A stretch of DNA of 64,000 nt from Propionivibrio sp. (GCA_016705685.1 JADJLB010000001.1:310001-374000), one strand, 5' to 3'; counted from the stretch's first letter, positions 38,046 to 47,903 are shown. Program-made: numbers and translations. The notes: generated from the sequence alone by a model not told the origin.

Positions 38046-38960
38046 GTGCTGAAAACTATCTTTGGAAAAACGTTTGGCGCTTCATTGGCCGGCAACCAGC
38101 CGCCGGGCAATGTTCCATTGATGAAGATCGATCTCGATCGGATCAGAACACTGATCGAGTTCTTTCAGATCGGGAAAAAACTGCGGTATTACCCCGAGTT
38201 CAAGCAGGATATTGTTTTCGATACGCTCGTCGTTGCCTACTGCGTGAATGGCCATTTCATTTATTCCATGGAGTCCATCGCACGCGACCCGGAAGGTTAT
38301 CCAACCGCATTTCACACGGGTGACATTAAAGACCACACTCCGGTCGCAAAACTCAAAGAGTTCCTCTTGCTGGTACCGGACACCTCCGATCTTGAAATGA
38401 AGCTGGATTATCACCGCCGAGCGCTCATTGGCCGGGGCCGCCAATTCAACAAAGGCAATTACATTACCCTGATTTCCAACGCCGGTGGCCGAGGGGTATC
38501 GACACTGGATACCGAAGTGGCGAAACAGACCGTTCTTCCCGACGGTCCCTATGCGCACATGAAAATGATTTTGTTGGCGCCGGAATTGCACACGCTGGTG
38601 GTGACCGACCAGCGCAAGAAATCACGCACCCGGACCTATGCTCCTGTCACGATCTCACTGCCGGATGGGCAGTTTTCCGGACCCTGCACGATTGTCGATA
38701 TCTCCGAGGGAGAGGTGCGTATCCGCGTACGTGACCGCGGGACAACGATGCCCCTGATGCACAAGGGTGAGCAGGTGGTCATTGACATCGAACTCGGCGA
38801 GGCGGAAAAGCATTACACCATCCAGGGATCGGTCATTCGGCGGTCGGCCGAGACCTGCGTATTCCATCTGGCGGGGCAGTATGCTGATGGGAAACTCAAC
38901 AGCTTCAGCGCGCTGGACCTGCTCGAGTTGAAGGCCGCATTGCTTAATTACGGCAAGTGA
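38046..38960 (+). CDS. PilZ-domain protein
   Basis: A soluble protein of 304 aa (GTG 38046, GGAAG ahead) or 323 aa if ATG 37989 is used. The N-terminal domain is unrecognised (IDLDRIRTLIEFFQIGKKLRYYPEFKQDIVFDT in blocks). The C-terminal half is a PilZ c-di-GMP-binding domain with the N-terminal basic motif RKKSRTRTY and the DxSxxG-like DISEGEVRIRVRD. It could regulate motility or exopolysaccharide in response to c-di-GMP, and the window also holds an HD-GYP and a GGDEF protein; the output is unknown. Confidence 0.85.
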   Translation: MLKTIFGKTFGASLAGNQPPGNVPLMKIDLDRIRTLIEFFQIGKKLRYYPEFKQDIVFDTLVVAYCVNGHFIYSMESIARDPEGYPTAFHTGDIKDHTPVAKLKEFLLLVPDTSDLEMKLDYHRRALIGRGRQFNKGNYITLISNAGGRGVSTLDTEVAKQTVLPDGPYAHMKMILLAPELHTLVVTDQRKKSRTRTYAPVTISLPDGQFSGPCTIVDISEGEVRIRVRDRGTTMPLMHKGEQVVIDIELGEAEKHYTIQGSVIRRSAETCVFHLAGQYADGKLNSFSALDLLELKAALLNYGK

Positions 38961-39013
38961 GTTGCACGAAGCCTGAGACAACCCGGCGCGCGACGGCTGC
39001 CCGCTGAAGTCGA

Positions 39014-40093
39014 TCAATTCGCCAGCATACCGGCGATGACCAGCGCGGCTTCTTTCGCTCCAGCGGGAATGGGCAAAGCTGGTTTGACTTGTTTCCACAA
39101 TTGGTCGAGCACCACTTTCACTCGATCACTCACCAATCCGGCCTCGTCGATCTCGCGGCAACGGGCGTTGCGTTGCAGCCAGTCAATCAGGCAGCCTTGC
39201 TCGGGCCAGTCGTCCCTGCGCAGATATAGCACCGGCGTTCCATTGCAGGCGGCTTCGGTAAAAATTCCGTAACCGGGTTTGGTGAACACCGCATCAACGC
39301 TGCGCAACAAATCCGTAAAGTGCAGGCCCAGTGGTTCGAAAGCGACCATGTCTTTCTTCTTGACACCCCAGCTTTCTGGAACCAGCCAGCGTACGCCCTC
39401 GATACTTGGCCAGCGTTCGACAGGCAGTTGTATTTCAAAGCCCCCGAAAGCAATCAGTACAAGCTTTTCATCGGGCCGACAATCCAGCCGTTCATGGAGT
39501 GACAGACGGCAATCCCGGCCCAGCGCGGCGACCGGTGCAATATTTTGCAGATTAGGCAGATCGATCATTGGCATGGCGGGAGTCAGGCGTAGAAATCTGT
39601 CGGCCCCGCAGTATGCGCTTAACATCTCTTGGTAAATTGGCCCGGCCCACGGCTGGTCGCCGAAGAAATAGGCAAAAAGTTCAGCCCAGTTGAGCGAACA
39701 CATGGCCAGCGATGGAATGCCGGCACCTGCCGCACCGGCCAGCGGCAGGTAGGCCACGTCGCTCAGCACCAGATCGGGTTTCAGACGACTCAGTCGTTCG
39801 GTTTCGCTGGCGACGAGTTGCTTCCAGTGGTCATGTTGTTCACGGTAAACAGCGGCTGTTCGGGCGTGGTCGATGCGGACTGCATCGAGCATGACAAAAC
39901 CGAAATCGCTGCATTCCTGAATGTGCGCGAATGCGCTGCTCAAGCGCGCGCGCAATATTCCATTCGATAGGCCACTGCGCACGGTTAGCCGCAAATCAGG
40001 CCGTGCGTGACCCAGTTCGTTCAGAATCGGCGCCACTTGCGCCAGATGGCCCAGGCCGTGCGAAGAAATATCAACGAATAGGTGCGCAGGCAT
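39014..40093 (-). CDS. Glycosyltransferase-like protein (GT28/MurG-type fold)
   Basis: A 359-aa cytoplasmic protein with an N-terminal HGLGHLAQVAPILNELG motif of nucleotide-sugar GT-B enzymes and a C-terminal acceptor/donor site: LLRSVDAVFTKPGYGIFTEAACNGTPVLYLRRDDWPEQ (in part). This is the layout of MurG-like glycosyltransferases and of the N-terminal half of L-arabinokinase. Substrate cannot be assigned. Divergent from the PilZ gene and convergent with nothing, followed after 46 bases by trhP on the same strand, so possibly co-transcribed with it. Confidence 0.8.
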   Translation of the reverse strand: MPAHLFVDISSHGLGHLAQVAPILNELGHARPDLRLTVRSGLSNGILRARLSSAFAHIQECSDFGFVMLDAVRIDHARTAAVYREQHDHWKQLVASETERLSRLKPDLVLSDVAYLPLAGAAGAGIPSLAMCSLNWAELFAYFFGDQPWAGPIYQEMLSAYCGADRFLRLTPAMPMIDLPNLQNIAPVAALGRDCRLSLHERLDCRPDEKLVLIAFGGFEIQLPVERWPSIEGVRWLVPESWGVKKKDMVAFEPLGLHFTDLLRSVDAVFTKPGYGIFTEAACNGTPVLYLRRDDWPEQGCLIDWLQRNARCREIDEAGLVSDRVKVVLDQLWKQVKPALPIPAGAKEAALVIAGMLAN

Positions 40094-40139
40094 AGGCCGC
40101 TCAGCGCCGACGATGCACTGTGTAATTATTCATCATCAT

Positions 40140-41453
40140 TCAGACGAATCGCGCCAACATCGCCCCCCGCAACCCTTCGGCGAGCGGTATCCAGACGCGG
40201 TGACCATTCCCAGGCGCTACACCGAGCGCTGCACCATCGATGTTTTCCATATGCTCCAGCCTCACTTCAAAATTGCCCGCCGGGTGGATGACCTCAATGC
40301 GGTCACCGACTGAGAAACGATTCTTCACCTCGATTTCAACCATTCCACGAACCCCGTCCCACTCGATCACATCGCCAACGTAGAGACTCCGCCCGGATTC
40401 GGAATGACCACGCAAATAGTTCTGCCGGTCGTGTTCGTGATGGCGCTGGTAGAAACCATCGGTGTAACCGCGGTTGGCCAGGCCCTCAAGTTCGCCCAGA
40501 AGCTTCGGATTCAAGGGGCGGCCGGCGATAGCGTCGTCGATGGCACAACGATAGACCTGTGCCGTGCGCGCCACGTAATACGCCGATTTGGTACGGCCTT
40601 CGATTTTCAGCGAATCGACGCCAATCTCGATCAGTCGATGGACATGTTCGATGGCGCGCAAATCCTTCGAATTCATAATGTAGGTGCCGTGTTCGTCTTC
40701 CTCGATCGGCATCAACTCACCGGGGCGCTCCCGTTCTTCGAGCAGCCAGGGTTTACCTACCGCCTCGGAAGACGCCGGGTGGCAAACGCGAATGTCGCCA
40801 CTCGCGTCTTCGGAACCGGCCTTGACCTTGTAATCCCACCGGCAGGAATTGGTGCACGAGCCCTGATTCGGATCACGGTGATTGAAATAGCCGGAAAGCA
40901 GGCAGCGGCCGGAATAGGCAATGCACAACGCGCCATGGATGAAAACCTCGAGCTCGATGTCCGGGCATTCCTGGCGGATTTCGGCAATTTCGTCGAGCGA
41001 AAGTTCACGCGAAAGGATGATCCGCGAGATGCCCAGTTTCTTCCAGAATCGCACGGCGGCAAAATTGACCGTATTGGCCTGAACCGAGAGATGAACCGGC
41101 ATCCCGGGCCAGGTCTCCCGCACCAGGTCAATCAGGCCAGGATCGGCCATGATCAGCGCGTCGGGCTTGAGTTCGACCACCTGCGCCAGGTCGGCCAGAT
41201 AGGTCCGCACTTTGGCGTTATGCGGAATGACGTTGCTGACGAGGTAAAACCGCTTGCCGCCGTCGTGCGCTTCGCCGATCGCCAGAGCGAGCATATCCAG
41301 GTCCCCGAAGTCATTGTTGCGCACACGCAGACTGTAGCGCGGCTGGCCCGCGTAAACAGCGTCGGCGCCGAAGGCAAAGGCCGTACGCATCATGTTCAAT
41401 GACCCGGCGGGTGCAAGCAACTCGGCAGGGAATAACGCAGCGGCGTCTGACAT
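40140..41453 (-). CDS. trhP: tRNA U34 hydroxylation protein, peptidase U32 family
   Basis: A U32-family protein of 437 aa of the YegQ/TrhP type, which with prephenate hydroxylates uridine 34 of tRNA. The U32 signature EVFIHGALCIAYSGRCLLS is present with conserved Cys residues further on (GSCTNSCRWDYK). The C-terminal extension with DRQNYLRGHSESGRSLYVGDV is typical of the long YegQ form. The family is annotated as peptidase by history; tRNA modification is the better-supported role. Divergent from rng. Confidence 0.88.
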   Translation of the reverse strand: MSDAAALFPAELLAPAGSLNMMRTAFAFGADAVYAGQPRYSLRVRNNDFGDLDMLALAIGEAHDGGKRFYLVSNVIPHNAKVRTYLADLAQVVELKPDALIMADPGLIDLVRETWPGMPVHLSVQANTVNFAAVRFWKKLGISRIILSRELSLDEIAEIRQECPDIELEVFIHGALCIAYSGRCLLSGYFNHRDPNQGSCTNSCRWDYKVKAGSEDASGDIRVCHPASSEAVGKPWLLEERERPGELMPIEEDEHGTYIMNSKDLRAIEHVHRLIEIGVDSLKIEGRTKSAYYVARTAQVYRCAIDDAIAGRPLNPKLLGELEGLANRGYTDGFYQRHHEHDRQNYLRGHSESGRSLYVGDVIEWDGVRGMVEIEVKNRFSVGDRIEVIHPAGNFEVRLEHMENIDGAALGVAPGNGHRVWIPLAEGLRGAMLARFV

Positions 41454-41527
41454 GGAAGCTTTGATCCGGGAAAGGGTAGAATGCAGCGAGTCCGCAATTT
41501 TACCCGTATTTTCCAGATCGCCTTTTC

Positions 41528-42982
41528 ATGCCCGAAGATATTCTGATCAACGTTACACCGCAGGAAACCCGGGTTGCCGTCATGGATCAGGGGGCCGCAC
41601 TTGAACTGCATATCGAGCGCCTATCGAACCGGGGCCTGGTCGGCAATATCTATGTCGGTCGGGTAGTTCGCATCCTGCCTGGCATGCAGTCAGCATTCAT
41701 CGATGTCGGCCTCGAGCGCACTGCCTTCCTGCACGTTGCCGACATCTGGGAATTGCGGCAGCAACTCGAGCCCGCGCGCCCCATCGAACGCTTGCTGTTT
41801 GAAGGGCAAAGCATCGTCGTACAGGTCATCAAGGACCCTATCGGCAGCAAGGGCGCACGACTTTCGACGCAAATCTCGATTGCCGGCCGCATGCTGGTCT
41901 ACCTCCCGCAAGACAAGCATGTCGGCATTTCGCAACGCATCGAAAACGAAGCGGATCGCGAGGCGTTGCGCGAAAAAATCATCCGGCTGGTCGGCGGCGA
42001 TGAAGCGGGCGGCTTCATTGTTCGCACCATGGCCGAGAATGCATCCGACGACGCACTGACCAACGATATCGGTTACCTTCGAAAGATCTGGAAGGACATA
42101 CAGATACGATCGAAGACCGTGGCTCCACCGGGATTGCTCTATCAGGAGCTGTCACTCGCCCAGCGCGTGCTGCGTGACTTTGTCAATCCGGATACAGCGC
42201 GCATCGTAATCGACTCACGCGAGAACTTTCAGAAACTCGCGACATTCGCCGCCGAGTACACTCCCACGGTTGCACCTTTGCTTTGTCACTATACCGGCGA
42301 AAACCCGTTGTTCGATGTATACGGGGTTGAGGACGAAATCCAGAAAGCGTTGGCGCGTCGCGTTGACCTCAAGTCCGGAGGCTACCTGATCATCGACCAA
42401 ACCGAGGCGATGACCACCATCGACGTCAACACCGGCGGGTTCGTCGGCATCCGCAATTTCGACGACACCATATTCAAGACCAATCTCGAAGCGGCGCAAA
42501 CGATCGCCCACCAGCTCCGCTTGCGCAACCTCGGCGGCATCATCATCACCGACTTCATCGACATGGAAAACGAGGAGCACAAGAGTGCCGTGCTCTTCGA
42601 GTTCAACAGGGCGCTGGAGCGCGACCATACGCGGCTGACGGTCAACGGCTTTACCGCGCTCGGCCTGGTCGAAATGACGCGCAAGCGCACGCGCGAATCG
42701 CTGGCGCATGTGCTCTGCGAAGAATGCCCGACTTGCCAGGGGCGCGGCGAAATAAAAACGGCACGTACCATATGCTATGAGATCTTGCGCGAACTCTTGC
42801 GCGAGGCGCGTCAGTTCAACGCCCGGGAGTTTCGTGTGTTAGGCAGCGTCTCGGTCATCGACATCCTTCTTGACGACGAGTCTCAGGGACTGGCCATGCT
42901 CTCCGACTTTATCGGCAGACCGATCTCGGTGCAGGCCGAACCCAGTTACGCGCAGGAACAATTCGATATCGTGCTGATGTAG
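41528..42982 (+). CDS. rng: Ribonuclease G
   Basis: RNase G (RNase E/G family), 484 aa, which matures the 5' end of 16S rRNA and degrades some mRNAs. It starts MPEDILINVTPQETRVA. The S1 domain (VGNIYVGRVVRILPGMQSAFIDVG), the catalytic Asp region TTIDVNTGGFVG with IIITDFIDM, and the Zn-link CEECPTCQGRG are all present. It lacks the long C-terminal scaffold of RNase E. No maf is visible upstream, although rng often pairs with it. Confidence 0.95.
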   Translation: MPEDILINVTPQETRVAVMDQGAALELHIERLSNRGLVGNIYVGRVVRILPGMQSAFIDVGLERTAFLHVADIWELRQQLEPARPIERLLFEGQSIVVQVIKDPIGSKGARLSTQISIAGRMLVYLPQDKHVGISQRIENEADREALREKIIRLVGGDEAGGFIVRTMAENASDDALTNDIGYLRKIWKDIQIRSKTVAPPGLLYQELSLAQRVLRDFVNPDTARIVIDSRENFQKLATFAAEYTPTVAPLLCHYTGENPLFDVYGVEDEIQKALARRVDLKSGGYLIIDQTEAMTTIDVNTGGFVGIRNFDDTIFKTNLEAAQTIAHQLRLRNLGGIIITDFIDMENEEHKSAVLFEFNRALERDHTRLTVNGFTALGLVEMTRKRTRESLAHVLCEECPTCQGRGEIKTARTICYEILRELLREARQFNAREFRVLGSVSVIDILLDDESQGLAMLSDFIGRPISVQAEPSYAQEQFDIVLM

Positions 42983-43033
42983 AGACGAAACCTGGAGTGA
43001 CCGGAAATTCACAGATCAACCTGAGGCCACAGC

Positions 43034-44173
43034 ATGGAAACCTTTGTTTGGGGTGACGAGTTCCATACCGGCATCGACCCGGTCGATGATCAGCACCGCA
43101 CGCTGGTTGACTTGTTCAACAAGCTGAGTGCTTCGCTGATCGAGATGGAAGGGCCAACCGATGCCGATGTGCAACTGGCCTTTTCGCAGCTAATGGACTA
43201 TACGAAGTGTCACTTCTCCACCGAAGAAGCGCTGATGCAGCGGGAGAATGTGGATCCGCGGCACACGGTGCTGCATCACAAACTGCACCAAGATTTCACC
43301 GAGCAGGTGCGCTCCATCTGGGGAGCCCGATCTTCGTTAAGCAACCCGGCGGAGTTTTTTCTATCCTTTCTGACGTCCTGGTTATGCCTGCACGTTCTCG
43401 GCGTCGATCAATCGTTGGCGCGACAAATTGTGCTGATTGAAGGCGGAACGTCGCCGCAACAGGCTTTCGAATCGGAATCGATCCGGCCGAAGGACAAGGG
43501 CGCAGAGGCCATGATCAAAGCGCTGCGCAACACCTACCAGGTGGTCTCCCGGCTCAGTCTCGATTTGATTTCAGCCAACCATTTTCTTGAAGAACGGGTG
43601 GCTGCACGTACCGCCGAGTTGCAACTGGCCAACGAAGCGCTGACGACGGCCAACCACAAGCTCGAAGTCTATTCCCAGACCGACGGCTTGCTCGGCATTG
43701 CCAATCGCAAGTGTTTCGACGCTCGTCTTAGCAGCGAATGGAATCGCGCGATCCGCGAGCAATATCCAATCGGCATCTTGATGATCGATGTCGATTATTT
43801 CAAGAATTACAACGACCACTACGGGCACCAGGCCGGCGACGCCTGTCTGCAGGCGGTGGCCAAAGCGGTGAGCAGCCGGATAGTCCGGGCGCTGGATTTG
43901 CTGGCACGCTACGGGGGCGAAGAATTTGTCGTGATACTGCCCAATACATCGACTCAAGGCGCTCACAAGCTTGCCCTTGGGATTTGCGAAACCGTATCCT
44001 CGCTGAACATTCCGCACGCCGCATCGACGGCCGCGGATCATGTGACGGTAAGCATCGGGGTCGCCTCGATCCTGCCCGATCGGCAATCGTCGTTCAGTCA
44101 GGTAGTGGCTGCGGCCGATCGAGCGTTGTACGCGGCAAAACACCAGGGACGGAACAAAGTCTGTCTGGCCTGA
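43034..44173 (+). CDS. Hemerythrin-GGDEF diguanylate cyclase
   Basis: A 379-aa two-domain protein. The N-terminal bacteriohemerythrin domain (residues 1-135) has the di-iron pattern: TGIDPVDDQHRTLVDLFNKL (His), KCHFSTEEALM with Glu, HTVLHHKLHQDF, and LCLHVLGVDQ with the last His and Asp. A coiled coil follows (FLEERVAARTAELQLANEALTTANHKLEVYSQ). The GGDEF domain has the intact cyclase motif RYGGEEF and, five residues before it, the inhibitory I-site RALD. So it should synthesise c-di-GMP, with oxygen or nitric oxide sensed by the iron site (inference). No signal peptide, so cytoplasmic. Opposite in action to the HD-GYP gene of this window. Confidence 0.91.
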   Translation: METFVWGDEFHTGIDPVDDQHRTLVDLFNKLSASLIEMEGPTDADVQLAFSQLMDYTKCHFSTEEALMQRENVDPRHTVLHHKLHQDFTEQVRSIWGARSSLSNPAEFFLSFLTSWLCLHVLGVDQSLARQIVLIEGGTSPQQAFESESIRPKDKGAEAMIKALRNTYQVVSRLSLDLISANHFLEERVAARTAELQLANEALTTANHKLEVYSQTDGLLGIANRKCFDARLSSEWNRAIREQYPIGILMIDVDYFKNYNDHYGHQAGDACLQAVAKAVSSRIVRALDLLARYGGEEFVVILPNTSTQGAHKLALGICETVSSLNIPHAASTAADHVTVSIGVASILPDRQSSFSQVVAAADRALYAAKHQGRNKVCLA

Positions 44174-44195
44174 TCTTGTGACAAAGGAGACGAAA

Positions 44196-44852
44196 ATGAG
44201 CACGGAAAGATGGAGCAACCGCGGTTCAACTCGGATCATCCACGCCCTGTCCAAAGCGCTATGGATAGCGCTTGCCCTGGCAACATTGCCGGTCTCGGCG
44301 CAGACCATTGTCGACGAGTGGGCCACGGTCAAGGCACCACCCGCGCCCGAACTCAAGCTGGTACAGATTGATCCGAGTTCAGCCGCCTTGCTGGTGCTTG
44401 ACTTCGTCAGCCCGAATTGCACGACGCGACCACGCTGCATGGCCTCGGTGCCGGCAGTGAAACATCTTCTCGGCGAGGCGCGCGCCAAAGGCATGCTGAT
44501 CGTTTTCGCCACCGGGCCAACGGGCAAACGCGCCGATATCGTGCCCGAGCTGTCGCCGAACGACAACGAGCCGGTGGTATCGACCGGCGTCGACAAGTAT
44601 GCGAACACCGAGCTGGAAAAAATCCTCAAGGGTGGCGGCACGCAAACGGTCATCACCATCGGCACGGCGGCACAGGGCGCGGTGCTTTATACCGCCAGCG
44701 CCGCTTCGCTACGCGGCATGAAGGTAATCGTCCCCGTTGACGGCCTGTCGGACACGCCCTACAGCGAGCAATACACCGTCTGGCACCTGGCCAATGCGCC
44801 GCTGGTGTCGCGCAACGTGACCCTGACGAAGTTCAGCCTGATCAGGTTCTGA
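44196..44852 (+). CDS. Secreted isochorismatase-fold protein lacking the catalytic Cys
   Basis: A 218-aa protein with a signal peptide (ALSKALWIALALATLPVSAQ), ATG 44196 behind GGAGA. The fold is that of cysteine hydrolases (isochorismatase/nicotinamidase): ALLVLDFVSPNC, LIVFATGPTGKRAD and GGGTQTVITIGTAAQGAVLYTASAASLRGMKVIVPVDGLSD (in blocks). In the active family the segment reads GxxTNxCVxxTA; here it is GTAAQGAVLYTA, so the Cys is absent. Probably a periplasmic, non-hydrolytic member. Other Cys residues (NC, RCM) are near the N-terminus. Function unknown. Confidence 0.82.
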   Translation: MSTERWSNRGSTRIIHALSKALWIALALATLPVSAQTIVDEWATVKAPPAPELKLVQIDPSSAALLVLDFVSPNCTTRPRCMASVPAVKHLLGEARAKGMLIVFATGPTGKRADIVPELSPNDNEPVVSTGVDKYANTELEKILKGGGTQTVITIGTAAQGAVLYTASAASLRGMKVIVPVDGLSDTPYSEQYTVWHLANAPLVSRNVTLTKFSLIRF

Positions 44853-44855
44853 GCA

Positions 44856-44872
44856 GAGCGGGACGCCCGCTC
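44856..44872. terminator. Short convergent hairpin between cysteine hydrolase-like gene and gabD
   Basis: GAGCGGG-ACG-CCCGCTC is a perfect 7-bp stem with a 3-base loop between two convergent genes. No T-run on either side, so it is a weak terminator or a hairpin that stabilises both 3' ends. It just reaches the gabD stop codon. Confidence 0.45.
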
Positions 44873-46334
44873 ACTCGATGCCGAAGCACAGATACTTGAT
44901 CTCCATATACTCGTCGAGCCCGTGCTTCGAGCCTTCGCGGCCCAGGCCGGATTGCTTGACGCCGCCGAAGGGTGCGACCTCGTTCGAGATGAGGCCGGTG
45001 TTGATGCCGACCATGCCGTATTCGAGCGCTTCTCCAACGCGAAAACAGCGGGCGACGTCCCGGGAGTAAAAATACGCGGCGAGGCCGAATTCGGTGTCGT
45101 TGGCCTGAGCGATGGCCTCGGCCTCGGTGGAAAAGCGGAACAGCGGCGCCACCGGGCCGAAGGTTTCTTCGCGCGCAACACGCATGTCGGCTGTCACCTC
45201 GGTGAGTATGGTCGGACGAAAGAAATTGCCCCCTAACGTCTGGTGGTGTCCACCGGTCAGCAGCCGCGCACCTTTGTCAATGGCATCGGCGATATGTCCC
45301 TCGACTTTGGTCCGTGCGGCATCGTCGATCAGCGGCCCCAGCGAAACGCCATCCTCGTCGCCCGAACCGACTTTGAGCGTCGCCACACGCTCGGCCAGTT
45401 TTCGGGAAAACTCCTCATAAATACCTGACTGGACCAGAAAACGATTGGCGCAAACGCAGGTTTGTCCGGCATTGCGGAACTTGGCGATCAACGCGCCTTC
45501 GACGGCCGCGTCGATGTCGGCGTCGTCGAACACGATGAAGGGCGCATTGCCGCCGAGTTCCAGCGACAGCTTTTTGATCGTCGGCGCGCACTGCGCCATC
45601 AACAGACGACCAACTTCGGTCGAGCCGGTAAAGGACAGTTTACGCACGAGCGGACTTTCAGTCAGCGCGCCGCCGATGACCACCGGGTCGCCGGTCAGAA
45701 CGTTGAAAACGCCGGCCGGAATACCCGCTTCAGCGGCCAGACGGACCAGTGCCAAGGCGCTGAGCGGCGCCTGTTCGGCCGGCTTGAGGATGACCGTGCA
45801 ACCGGCCGCCAGCGCCGGTGCGACCTTGCGCGTGACCATCGCCAGCGGGAAGTTCCACGGCGTGATGGCGGCGGCGACACCGACCGGCTGACGCAGCGTC
45901 AACAGGCGCTTGCCCACCGTCGGACTGGGAATGCTCTCGCCATAGGCCCGCTTGGCTTCTTCGGCGAACCACTGGACGAAAGACGCTCCGTAGCCGACTT
46001 CACCCCGGGCCTCGGCCAGCGGCTTGCCGCACTCCGCAGTGATCAGGCGGGCCAGGTCATCGGTATTGGCAATAATCAGATCAAACCAGCGACCGAGAAG
46101 CAGCGCACGGTCCTTCGCCGTGGTTTCCCGCCAGCTTTCCCAGGCCGCGTTTGCCGCATCGATGGCGCGCAGCGTTTCGGCTCTACCCAGCATGGGAACC
46201 TCGCCGAGCAGCTCGCCGTTGGCCGGGTTCGTGACCGCCAGTACGCGGCCGTCATCGGCCGTCTCCCAGCGGCCATCGATAAAACAGTTGGAACGAAGGA
46301 GTCGGGGGTCGGCTAGATACATAGTTTTTTGCAT
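44871..46334 (-). CDS. gabD: Succinate-semialdehyde dehydrogenase (NAD(P)+)
   Basis: An aldehyde dehydrogenase of 487 aa, predicted to oxidise succinate semialdehyde to succinate in 4-aminobutyrate breakdown. The fold is typical: [37 protein letters not shown] (in part), [12 protein letters not shown], the catalytic Glu in [18 protein letters not shown], and the Cys in [17 protein letters not shown]. The C-terminus ends [21 protein letters not shown], the GabD signature. A second in-frame ATG four residues on (46322) could be used. Stands alone; no gabT is near. Confidence 0.9.
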   Translation of the reverse strand: MQKTMYLADPRLLRSNCFIDGRWETADDGRVLAVTNPANGELLGEVPMLGRAETLRAIDAANAAWESWRETTAKDRALLLGRWFDLIIANTDDLARLITAECGKPLAEARGEVGYGASFVQWFAEEAKRAYGESIPSPTVGKRLLTLRQPVGVAAAITPWNFPLAMVTRKVAPALAAGCTVILKPAEQAPLSALALVRLAAEAGIPAGVFNVLTGDPVVIGGALTESPLVRKLSFTGSTEVGRLLMAQCAPTIKKLSLELGGNAPFIVFDDADIDAAVEGALIAKFRNAGQTCVCANRFLVQSGIYEEFSRKLAERVATLKVGSGDEDGVSLGPLIDDAARTKVEGHIADAIDKGARLLTGGHHQTLGGNFFRPTILTEVTADMRVAREETFGPVAPLFRFSTEAEAIAQANDTEFGLAAYFYSRDVARCFRVGEALEYGMVGINTGLISNEVAPFGGVKQSGLGREGSKHGLDEYMEIKYLCFGIE

Positions 46335-46480
46335 TATCGTGGGTTGATGGATTTACCCGAACCGGGTCAAGCAGGCGCAGAACATACGGATAATCGCCGA
46401 TGTCGCGGCGCGGCTAAAGCTCCGCGCACGCCTTGCATATTCGGGTGGACGCTTTCGAACGACAGTTTATACTTTACGAC

Positions 46481-46975
46481 ATGCCGATTCGCACATTGAT
46501 TGTCAGTATTTTCGTCCTTCTACTCTCCGCCTGCGGCGGCGTGCCACCCGCGCCCGACCAATCGACGGACGCGCTGTCCAGACGCGAAGCCTACAGCGCG
46601 CAGGGGAACGAAGTGACGCTGTTCGCCCTGGGCCTGATCGATACCGGTTACCGCTTCGGCGGCAAGAATCCGGAGGCCGGACTGGATTGCAGTGGCATGG
46701 TGTCCTACATCTACGGTCAGGCCGCTGGCTATGCGCTCGGCGGCAGTGCCGCCGACATCGCCCGCAAGGGGAGAGAAATCGAACGCAGCGAATTGCGCCC
46801 CGGCGACCTGGTCTTCTTCAACACGCGCAACACCCACTTCTCGCATGTTGGCGTTTACATCGGCGGCGACCGTTTTATTCACGCGCCTTCAAGCAACGGC
46901 CGAGTACGCATCGACCAGTTGAGCGCCCGCTACTACGCGCAGCGTTACGAGGCGGCACGCAGCTTTTTTGAATGA
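46481..46975 (+). CDS. NlpC/P60-family lipoprotein peptidoglycan hydrolase
   Basis: A 164-aa lipoprotein with signal LIVSIFVLLLSACGG (lipobox LSAC). The NlpC/P60 domain has the catalytic Cys in GLDCSGMVSYIY, the His in FSHVGVYIGGDRF and the third residue in FIHAPSSNGRV. ATG 46481 (MPIRTLIV) is chosen so that the lipobox is 18 residues in; a longer frame from 46433 adds a charged leader. Expected to cleave peptide crosslinks in peptidoglycan at the inner face of the outer membrane. The radical SAM gene follows. Confidence 0.91.
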   Translation: MPIRTLIVSIFVLLLSACGGVPPAPDQSTDALSRREAYSAQGNEVTLFALGLIDTGYRFGGKNPEAGLDCSGMVSYIYGQAAGYALGGSAADIARKGREIERSELRPGDLVFFNTRNTHFSHVGVYIGGDRFIHAPSSNGRVRIDQLSARYYAQRYEAARSFFE

Positions 46976-47003
46976 GCGTTGATATTTTCAGGCCCGAATC
47001 CGA

Positions 47004-47903
47004 TTGCCCCATTTCCTGCCCATTCGTTACGTCGAGCCGGTCTTCAGACCACCGAGCGAAGCCCAGTCGCTGATCCTGCCGGTGACCGACGGCTGCTCGT
47101 GGAACAAGTGCACCTTTTGCGAAATGTACACCGCGCCGCAGAAAGGGTTTCGTGCGCGTGACGAAGCAGAAGTACTGCAGAGCATCCAGCAAACCGGCGA
47201 ACAGTACGCCGATGAAATTCGCCGTATCTTTCTCGCCGACGGTGACGCGCTGGTGCTGCCGACGCGGCGTCTGCTGACCATCCTGCAAGCGATTCGCCAA
47301 CATCTGCCGGCGGTGCGCCGCGTATCGACCTATTGTCTGCCGCGCAATCTGCGCAAGAAGACGGTCGAAGAGCTGCGCGAGCTGGCCGACGCCGGCCTGA
47401 GCATCGCCTATGTCGGTGCCGAGTCGGGTGACGATGAGGTGCTGGAAAAGGTCTGCAAGGGTGAAACCTTCGAAACGAGCCGCGACGCGCTCGACAAACT
47501 CGGCGCCGCCGGGATCACCCGCTCGGTGATGATTCTCAACGGGCTGGGCGGGCCGGAGCTCTCGGCGCAGCACGCCGACCACTCGGCACGCCTGCTCAAC
47601 GCCACGCAACCGGAGTACGCCGCGACCCTGGTCGTCAGTTTCCCGATGGGCGAACAGCGCTTCCGCAAAGGATTCCCCGGTTGGCGTGCGCTCACACAAC
47701 ACGAACTGTTCGGCGAGATGGAACGATTTCTCGGCCAGCTCGAACTGAAGCGCACCATCTTTCGCAGCGACCACGCGTCCAACTGGCTGGTGCTCAAGGG
47801 AACGCTCGGCGCCGACAAGGAACGCCTGCTGCAACAGGTCCGCCAGGCCATTGCCCAACCCGAGGCCGCTCGTCTGCGCCCGGCGTGGGCGCGGGGACTG
47901 TAA
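47004..47903 (+). CDS. Radical SAM protein
   Basis: A 299-aa radical SAM enzyme with the iron-sulfur motif CSWNKCTFC (CxxxxCxxC, one residue longer in the first gap than the usual CxxxCxxC). It also has GlyAsp-rich SAM contacts (FLADGDALVLPTRRLL, YVGAESGDDEVLEKVCKG). The C-terminal part (FPGWRALTQHELFGEMERFLGQLELKRTIFRSDHASNW in part) is like the YgiQ/oxygen-independent group of radical SAM proteins commonly annotated as B12-independent. Start TTG 47004. Substrate unknown. It converges on acnA. Confidence 0.86.
   Translation: MPHFLPIRYVEPVFRPPSEAQSLILPVTDGCSWNKCTFCEMYTAPQKGFRARDEAEVLQSIQQTGEQYADEIRRIFLADGDALVLPTRRLLTILQAIRQHLPAVRRVSTYCLPRNLRKKTVEELRELADAGLSIAYVGAESGDDEVLEKVCKGETFETSRDALDKLGAAGITRSVMILNGLGGPELSAQHADHSARLLNATQPEYAATLVVSFPMGEQRFRKGFPGWRALTQHELFGEMERFLGQLELKRTIFRSDHASNWLVLKGTLGADKERLLQQVRQAIAQPEAARLRPAWARGL

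Noticed and set aside
45462..46316. A 284-codon plus-strand frame opposite gabD
   Set aside because: Antisense to a well-supported aldehyde dehydrogenase.
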